From: an uncultured Flavobacteriales bacterium
GTDB taxonomy: Bacteria; Bacteroidota; Bacteroidia; Palsa-965
NCBI GenBank assembly: GCA_946478675.1
Contig: CAMLEF010000016.1
Coordinates: 1-27,154, forward strand
Length of the DNA stretch: 27,154 bases
Reading direction: 5' to 3'
This document shows, in pieces, positions 14,202 to 20,500 of the stretch. The translations under genes were made by a program, and so were the position numbers. The notes beneath the pieces are model-generated. The model was given only the letters and a program-made list of their open reading frames with translations, was not told the DNA's origin and ran no database searches. How positions within the stretch are numbered: position 1 is the stretch's first letter; each line of letters begins with the position of its first letter.

Positions 14202-15683
14202 ATGAACCAGCTTTTACAGAACCGTTACAACGAGCTCGGCATGGAAGAAGTGAAGCAGCTGAAGCACCGGCTCCGCGATTCTCCCAAAGCATTGCGGCTG
14301 ATCGAGCTGCTGGAAACGCGCCGCGGAAGAAAGATCAATACGGTGGATGCGGTCGATTATTTATACGAAGGCGAAAGCGGCACGTTCGAAGTGTTGCGCA
14401 ACCGTTTTTTCAAATTGCGCAAGCAGCTCATCAGCATGATGGAGCAGAGCATTTCTCCTGCGGGAAGCGCAGCCGGTCTTTCGCTGCTGCCGCTCGAAGA
14501 AAAGCTCTACCGCTGCCGCCAGCTCATTTCCGAAAATCATTTTCAGCTGGCACGAACGGAGCTCCGCGCGCTCATCACCGAATGCAAGAACCTCAACGTT
14601 TTCGAAGTGCTGCCCGACGCCATCTCGCAGCTCATCTATTGCAACATGGCGCTGAACGTGCTGCGCGAAAACGAAGGACTGACCAATGAGCTTGCCGAAG
14701 CCAGCGCCGTGCTCCACGATTTCCGCGTGATGCAATCGCTCTCGCGCAAAGTGTACCTCTGCGCCATTGCACGAACGCCGGGCGATGCAGCCGTGCTCTT
14801 CCAGCAGCTGCGCCGTTACGCCATCCGCCGCAGCGCCTTCCCGCGTTTCCGCATGCTGTATCACTTCACCGTCTTTACGTATGGCAACGGCATGCCGATG
14901 GTCACCGCGAAATCCGCAGCGCGCCATCTCACGGCGCTGAAAGCATTGATGACGGAACACCCGGACATGCCCTGCGGCTATTACGAGCCGAATTACACGT
15001 CGCTGCTGCAATTCTATTTCAAGATGGGCGAGGGAACGACGATGTTTTTGCGCGGCGATGTGCAGAGCTGCTATCGCGCCTTCACGGAAGCGTGGGAGAT
15101 CCAGGAACGCATTCCGAACCTGCGCATCCGCAAATCGGAAAGTCATTTCGCCAATAAGATCGCCATCGAAATCGCCACGGGCCGCTATCGCGAAGCGCTG
15201 AAAACGGCGGAAGACCTCATCGAATTCCAGAAGGAGCAGCGGCAGGAAGAGAAGCGCCTCAAAGCTTACGCGGAGATCGCTACTATTTACAGCTACGCCT
15301 GGCCTTCGCTGAAATGCCCGAACCCGGAATTCATCGCGAACCAGCTGAAGAGCTACGTGGCGATCCTGCGCAAAACGGATTCCCCGCTCATCGGCGACGC
15401 GCTCTCCACGCAGGCGATCTTCTCGTTCTTCTGCGGCGATTTCAAAAAAGCAGCGAAGCTCATCAGCATGGAAGAAGCCGCGCGCGTGTTCCGCGTGATG
15501 GGCATGGAGATCTATTGCCAGATCTTCCGCCTCAACCTTTCATCGACCCCCGCAGAGATCGGCGCCGTCAAAAAAGAGCTGGAGAAAAAGCTGCATGCCG
15601 CGATTTCGTCCGATACGGTTTTCGGTTTGCGCCGCGCCGCGAATATGATCAAGCTGCTTGAAGAATCGATTAAGAAGCAATAA
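14202..15683 (+). CDS. helical-repeat (TPR-like) protein of unknown function
   Basis: This is a 493-residue cytoplasmic protein with no signal peptide or membrane helix. A GTG/ATG in the same frame exists 54 bp upstream, but it would read through the promoter-like stretch; the ATG at 14202 (MNQLLQNRYNELGMEEVKQL) is preferred. The N-terminal 90 residues are charged and helical (VKQLKHRLRDSPKALRLIELLE, then VLRNRFFKLRKQLISMME), like a small nucleic-acid- or protein-binding module. Residues 110-490 look like alpha-hairpin repeats with TPR-like spacing (FLRGDVQSCYRAFTEAWEIQE; IATGRYREALKTAEDLIEFQ; FCGDFKKAAKLISMEEAARVF). I know no characterised homologue. A scaffold or regulator role is likely from the fold, nothing more. 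Confidence 0.85.
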   Translation: MNQLLQNRYNELGMEEVKQLKHRLRDSPKALRLIELLETRRGRKINTVDAVDYLYEGESGTFEVLRNRFFKLRKQLISMMEQSISPAGSAAGLSLLPLEEKLYRCRQLISENHFQLARTELRALITECKNLNVFEVLPDAISQLIYCNMALNVLRENEGLTNELAEASAVLHDFRVMQSLSRKVYLCAIARTPGDAAVLFQQLRRYAIRRSAFPRFRMLYHFTVFTYGNGMPMVTAKSAARHLTALKALMTEHPDMPCGYYEPNYTSLLQFYFKMGEGTTMFLRGDVQSCYRAFTEAWEIQERIPNLRIRKSESHFANKIAIEIATGRYREALKTAEDLIEFQKEQRQEEKRLKAYAEIATIYSYAWPSLKCPNPEFIANQLKSYVAILRKTDSPLIGDALSTQAIFSFFCGDFKKAAKLISMEEAARVFRVMGMEIYCQIFRLNLSSTPAEIGAVKKELEKKLHAAISSDTVFGLRRAANMIKLLEESIKKQ

Positions 15684-15764
15684 CACATCCGGCTGTTTCC
15701 ATTGCCGGTTGATTTCGTTGAAAACACTACATCTTCGACGAATGCTTTGTTTTTGTAGATAAAA

Positions 15765-15795
15765 TTTGTTTCTGTCCGGATAAAGTCTACCTTTG
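15765..15795 (+). promoter_or_regulatory. consensus Bacteroidota promoter for the lipoprotein gene
   Basis: TTTG (15765-15768), exactly 19 bp, then TACCTTTG (15788-15795): the textbook -33/-7 pair of the Bacteroidota primary sigma factor. The ATG follows 29 bp after the -7 element. It is the clearest promoter in the window and anchors the taxonomic reading. Confidence 0.88.
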
Positions 15796-15824
15796 CGGCC
15801 GGTTTAAACACCTTTGCTGCAACC

Positions 15825-16214
15825 ATGAAACGCATTTTTCCCTTTCTCCTGCTGTTCCTTTCCCTGGCATTCGTCGCTTGTGAAAAGCAGGAATTGCCGG
15901 CCCCGAACACCAACAATACCACTGTTCCCGTCAGCGTGGAATACCGCATCACAGCGGTTTCCGGCCACATGAACATCCAGTACCAGGCGCCGGATGCGAA
16001 CGGCAACATGGAAACGAAGATCAACACGATCGACCGCACGAACTTCTCTTTCAAATTCGATATGACGCCCGGCAAATCATTGAAAGTTTCCGCGTCGAAT
16101 GCGATTCCTTCCGGTGATGAAGTGCATGCTGCGATCTACGTGAACGGGCAACTCTTCCGCGAAGGTTTTGCAAATGCGCCCGGCACCACGGCAGTGGCTG
16201 AAGGACAATATTGA
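15825..16214 (+). CDS. MmpS-like lipoprotein
   Basis: This is a 129-residue protein with a lipoprotein signal peptide ending in a lipobox (SLAFVAC; Cys19 becomes the lipidated N-terminus). After a short Pro/Asn linker, the residue pattern VEYRITAVSGHMNIQYQAPDANG, NFSFKFDMTPGKSLKVSASNA and EVHAAIYVNGQLFREGFANAPGTTAVAEGQ matches the small beta-sandwich seen in MmpS-type and related domains. No MmpL-type transporter is encoded nearby, so a transport-accessory role is not supported; the fold assignment is by pattern. The Cys is followed by Glu, not a run of acidic residues, so surface export by the Bacteroidota lipoprotein signal is uncertain. It has its own consensus promoter and terminator. Confidence 0.82.
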   Translation: MKRIFPFLLLFLSLAFVACEKQELPAPNTNNTTVPVSVEYRITAVSGHMNIQYQAPDANGNMETKINTIDRTNFSFKFDMTPGKSLKVSASNAIPSGDEVHAAIYVNGQLFREGFANAPGTTAVAEGQY

Positions 16215-16251
16215 TTTTTTGCTTGTTCCCGGACCCAGGGAATTACAGGAG

Positions 16252-16280
16252 AGGCCGGCCTTCCACGCCGGTCTTTTTTT
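16252..16280 (+). terminator. intrinsic terminator of the lipoprotein gene
   Basis: An 8-bp stem, AGGCCGGC (16252-16259) with GCCGGTCT (16267-16274, one G-T pair), has a 7-nt loop and is followed by seven T (16274-16280). It lies 38 bp past the stop codon. Confidence 0.85.
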
Positions 16281-16320
16281 ATGCGCAAAAATCTGGCGTG
16301 GAATTTTCAGGAACTGCAGC

Positions 16321-16794
16321 ATGGGAAAACCGGCGACCAAACTCATCAAGCGGCTGCAGGAACGAAAGCAAACACTGGCATTGGCGGAAAGCATGACCTG
16401 CGGACTGGCCGCCCACCAGCTCAGCACGGTGAAAGGAACTTCCGAAGTATTGCTGGGCTCGATGGTCTGCTATCATGAATCCGCGAAATCCTGCCTGCTG
16501 CACGTCGACAAAAAGCTGATCAAAAAATATACGGCCGAATCGCAAGAGGTCACGGATGCGCTCGCGAAGAAATTATCGAAGCTCATCACCGCCGATTTTT
16601 ACGGGGCTATTACCGGTCTTGCTTCGGAAGGCGGAAGCGAACGCAAAGGAAAACCCGTCGGCACCGTTTTCTTCTCCGTCTATCACAAAAGAAAAATGCA
16701 CCGCCTGCGAAAAGTCTTCCGCGGAACGCCGCTGGAGATCCGGAAAAAAGCGGTGAAGGCGTTGTATGATCTGATTGTGGAAGTGGCGGAGTAA
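16321..16794 (+). CDS. CinA C-terminal family protein (nicotinamide-nucleotide amidase-like)
   Basis: This is a 157-residue protein corresponding to the stand-alone CinA C-terminal domain (PncC), which deamidates nicotinamide mononucleotide to nicotinate mononucleotide in NAD recycling. The frame is open further upstream, but that part overlaps the terminator, so the ATG at 16321 is chosen. Conserved positions are AES-M-T (A22-E23-S24, T26), the Y51-x3-K56 block in VCYHESAK, and the KPVGTVFFSV strand. Two departures are visible: the usual TGG is TCG (C27), and the usual GIAGPxGG loop reads GLASEGGSERKG. The enzyme may still be active, since the Ser, Tyr and Lys are kept, but substrate preference could differ. 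It is convergent with the next gene across a repeat-filled gap. Confidence 0.88.
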   Translation: MGKPATKLIKRLQERKQTLALAESMTCGLAAHQLSTVKGTSEVLLGSMVCYHESAKSCLLHVDKKLIKKYTAESQEVTDALAKKLSKLITADFYGAITGLASEGGSERKGKPVGTVFFSVYHKRKMHRLRKVFRGTPLEIRKKAVKALYDLIVEVAE

Positions 16795-17000
16795 TGTGCT
16801 AATGTGCTAATGAGTTAATGTGCTAATGCGCGCACGGCGACCGCACTTTAAAACCACATAGGAGAACATAGAACACAATAGATAGCTATGTGACCTATGT
16901 TCCTATTGTGGTTCAACAATTCCATTTCCCGCAGCAATCCGAATCGCACAATTACCTCTAAAGATTAGCACATTCGCAAATTGCACTCATTAGCACATTA
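16793..17000. repeat. nested inverted word-repeat block between convergent genes
   Basis: Left arm (16793-16828): AATGTGCT twice, a variant AATGAGTT, then AATGTGCT and AATG. Right arm (16966-17000): the same word in inverted orientation (AGCACATT at 16967-16974 and 16992-16999, with variants between). Inside lies a second imperfect palindrome, about 16852-16871 with 16895-16913, built from CATAG/CTATG words. The left arm includes the CinA stop codon (TAATG) and the right arm includes the stop codon of the facing gene (CATTA). The whole could fold as a large cruciform or act as a two-way terminator. Confidence 0.75.
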
Positions 17001-17360
17001 TTTATTCACCACCCGCAGATCCCCAAGATCATAGCTGCCGTCGGAAACGACTAATTCGAAATGGCTGACGCAATTGATGAGCTCCATCCACGTCAGGCGG
17101 ATCTTGAATTTTTTTACGGGCAATTTATCATTCGGGAAACTGCTTTGTTCCTGCCGCGATTTGTCGAGCGCATACAACGTGAGCACCGGGTATTTTCCCT
17201 GGATAAAAATCTTCATCGCCACAGGATCGAAATTGTCGGCGTCGTAATTCGTCAGCTTCAACGCAAGCGAGCGGAAGTCGTCGTTCCCGATAAGGTCGAT
17301 GGCCGCAAATCCCACAAGGTCGTGCTGGTCCGTTTCAAAAGGCTGGTGGATCGTTTTCAT
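16998..17360 (-). CDS. hypothetical protein, 120 residues
   Basis: This is a small soluble protein with no signal peptide, membrane helix or recognised motif. It is mixed alpha/beta by eye, with a strand-rich middle (VAMKIFIQGKYPVLTLYALD) and an end reading FELVVSDGSYDLGDLRVVNK. Codon usage is like its neighbours and the frame is intact with an ATG start, so it is probably a real gene. Its stop codon lies inside the AATGTGCT-type repeat arm. It stands alone between two repeat-rich gaps. I know of no function. Confidence 0.7.
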   Translation of the reverse strand: MKTIHQPFETDQHDLVGFAAIDLIGNDDFRSLALKLTNYDADNFDPVAMKIFIQGKYPVLTLYALDKSRQEQSSFPNDKLPVKKFKIRLTWMELINCVSHFELVVSDGSYDLGDLRVVNK

Positions 17361-17428
17361 GCAATATGGATAAGCATATTTATTGCCAAACCACGAACGC
17401 CAATCTTTAAACGTCTTTCACAGCAAAT

Positions 17429-17468
17429 ATTCGTATTCGCGGTATTCGTAACGATTCGTAATTCGTAA
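17429..17468. repeat. ATTCGTA word repeat
   Basis: ATTCGTA occurs at 17429-17435, 17444-17450, 17454-17460 and 17461-17467, with a degenerate TATTCGC between the first two. It lies in the 235-bp gap between the 120-residue gene start and the large surface-protein terminator. Confidence 0.7.
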
Positions 17469-17500
17469 CCCTTTTTCAGGTTTACGACAGCCTTCCCTCG

Positions 17501-17548
17501 TTTATTGCCCCACCCATTTTGTAGAAGAGTTTCCGCATGGGCAATAAA
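17501..17548. repeat. 10-bp perfect inverted repeat next to the terminator
   Basis: TTTATTGCCC (17501-17510) and GGGCAATAAA (17539-17548) are exact reverse complements 28 bp apart. On the minus strand this follows the terminator hairpin and could be a back-up transcription stop or an RNA-protecting stem. Confidence 0.5.
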
Positions 17549-17579
17549 AAAGCAGGACCACCACCCCGGCGATCCTGCT
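17545..17579 (-). terminator. intrinsic terminator of the large surface-protein gene
   Basis: On the minus strand AGCAGGA (complement of 17573-17579) pairs with TCCTGCT (complement of 17551-17557) around a 15-nt loop and is followed by a T-run (A-run 17545-17551). It lies 17 bp past the stop codon. Confidence 0.85.
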
Positions 17580-17595
17580 CTCTCAAAGCGCTCTT

Positions 17596-20500
17596 TTATT
17601 CCCTGACAATTCGCAGGAAGAGCACCTCTTTGCCGGTCAGCTTCACCTGGTAAACACCCGTGGCAAAAGCATTCAGTGAGATTTCCTGTTGCTGCAATCC
17701 TTCCACCTGCTTGCTGAAGATCACCCGGCCCGTCGCGTCGAAAACTTCGAGCTGCGTAATGCCGCTGTTGGACGGCCAGCTGATCATCGTGCTGCCGCTG
17801 GTCGGGTTCGGAACGGCAGACAACGTCGCATCCTGCAGTACCGGAACGCCGGTGCAGACATCAACATAAACAGTCGACGATGCTGTCGCGGAACAACCGT
17901 TCGCATCCGTGTACGAATAATCGATCGTAACGTAGCCGGTGCCGGAAGTCGCAGGATTGAATTGGTTGCCGCTCACGCCCGGGCCGCTGTAGGTGCCTCC
18001 CGCAGGCGAGCCCGCCTGCAACGTGTACACAGGGCTGTTGATGCAGAAGAACGTATCGACGCCCATGCTGAAATTCACGGTCGGCAGCGGATTTACGTTC
18101 ACCGTTACCGTCGAAGAAGTATCGGCGCAGTAACCGTTCGAGGCAACGACGTAATACGTGCCTGCATTCGAAACGAGAATCGCTGTCGACGTAGAGCCGT
18201 TGCTCCAGTCGTAACCGGTGCCGCCGTTGGCCGTCAGCACGACGTTATCGCCCTGGCAGAACGTGAGCGGTCCCGAAGCGGAGATCGTCGCTACCGGCTG
18301 CGCGAGCACGTTTACGTTGACGGCCGCAGAAGTTCCGGAACATCCGTTGCCGTCCGTCACCATCACACTGTAGTTGCCCGATTGCGTCACTACGATCGCA
18401 TTCGTCGTTGCGCTGTTGCTCCAGGTGTTGCCGGAAGCGGCAGAGGAGGTGAGCGTCACGTCTCCGCCGGTGCAGAACGTCGTCGCACCGGAAGCGGTGA
18501 CGGTTACTGTCGGCGAAGGATTCACGGTTACGGCAATGACGGCAGATGTATCTGCACACGTTCCGTTCGATGCGATCACGAAGTAGTTGCCGCTTACGGT
18601 AGCGTTGATCGACGCCGCCGTTGAACCATTGCTCCACGTGTAAGTGCCGCCGCCGGATGCGGAGAGCGTAACGTTGTCGCCCTGGCAGAACGTAGTCGGT
18701 CCTGCTGCGGTGATGCCGGCAGTTGGCGGAGTTACCACGCTGACGTTCGTTACGGAAGAGCTGTTGCTGCAACCGTTCGCGTCGGTAACGATGACGCTGT
18801 AGCTGCCGCTGCTGTTCACGTTGATGCTTTGCGAAACTGCGCCCGTGTTCCAGTTGTAGGTCAATCCCGCAGGAGCCGACAACGTAACGCTGCCGCCGGT
18901 GCAGAACGTGGTGGGACCGGATGCCGTTACCGTTGCTGACGGCAGCGGATTAATAATCACGGTTGCCGTCGAAGACAACGTTACCGATCCGCAGGAAGCT
19001 TGTGTCGCCACGATGGAAATGGTGTTCGATCCGTTCGCCAGCGATGCCGTGTTGATCGTAAGGCCGATCGTTCCGCCGTTACCATTCGCGGCGCTGCTGA
19101 CGGCTGCAGCATTGTAATACGCGACGTAAGAAACGCCGGGCTGCGAATTCTGAATCATCACCGTGGCGTTGTTGCCCGCGCAAATCGTGCTGCCCGTCAC
19201 AACAAGGTTGCTTTGGATCGGGTTCTGGTAAACGGCGATCACCGGCGTGCGCGTCGGGCTTTCGCATCCCGCAGCAGAAACCGTCGAAACATAGAACGTG
19301 TCGGTAACGCTGAGGTTGTTGATCGTGTACGTCGCGCCGGTGTTGACGACCGAACCGGCTACAGGATAAGCGTACCAGTTGTAGCCGCTGCCGCCGGATG
19401 CTGTGAGCACTGCGTTGCCGCTGGCGCAAACCGTATCGTTCACCGTCGTGGGCGCAGTCGGAAGCGCATTCACGACGACCGTATTCACCTGCGGAGAAGA
19501 AACGCAACCATTGTTCGTGTTGGTGATGACGAGCGTGTACGTGCCTGCGTCCGCTGCCGAAACGTTGGTCACCGGCGCGGGATCTTCCTGCGAAGAAGAG
19601 AAACCGTTCGGTCCCGACCACGAATACGTAGCACCGGGAATCGTCGGAGCGGAAAGCACCAGTGTGCTGCCGGCGCACAGCGGCGTATTGGAGAATGCGA
19701 CGTTATCATTAAAATACAGCGCCATGATCTCATCGGCATTCAGCGCGCGATTGTAAACGCGGATATCATCGAGCTTGCCGCTGTAGATCTGCGAGCCGGA
19801 ACCATTCGCCTGCCGGCCGATCTGCGTAGGCGTGCCCGTCCAACCGATCGAGCCCACGTAATTGTATGCGCCCGTAAGCTGCCCGTCCTGGTAGGTGCGC
19901 AGCCATGAGCCGTCGTACGTGCAGGTGATGAGCGTCCATTGTCCGAAAGGAACATTGACGTTGCTCTCGAGGTACGCATTGCCATCGACGCGCCAGCGCA
20001 CGCGGTTCTGCTGCACGTTCTGCGCATCCCAGTAACCGTAGAAACCGCTGTAGACGCCCGTGTTCGCCCAGTCATTCAGCAGCGGCATGTTGCCACCGGC
20101 AAAATAGTTCGCGTTCACCCACATCGAAACCGTCACCTGGTTCGTCAGCGCCTGCATGTCCGAAGGCGTTCCGCAATCGATGTAATTGTTCGATGCAATG
20201 CTCAGCGCGCTGTTCGGCTGGTTCAAACGGTCGTTCACATACGTGCCTGTGCTGACCAGCGTAGCGTTGTTGCTGCGGCCGCTGGAGTCGGCGACGTTGC
20301 CGTTCATTTTGTAATGCATGATCAGTCCCGAATAGAGATTCACCGTCGGCGAAGTCGCGAGGTTGATCGTTGCAATGACGGGCGTGCGATTGCTTTCGCA
20401 TCCGTTCGCATAAATGGAAACGTAGTAGTTTGTCGTGGCGTTCAGCGAAGGCGTGGTGTACGCAGGCCCGATGAAGATCTGCGTTCCGCCGGTGGCAGCA

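Noticed and set aside
16793..17000. CRISPR-like array
   Set aside because: Repeat units are 8 bp, contiguous, degenerate and inverted. There are no spacers of regular length and no cas genes.
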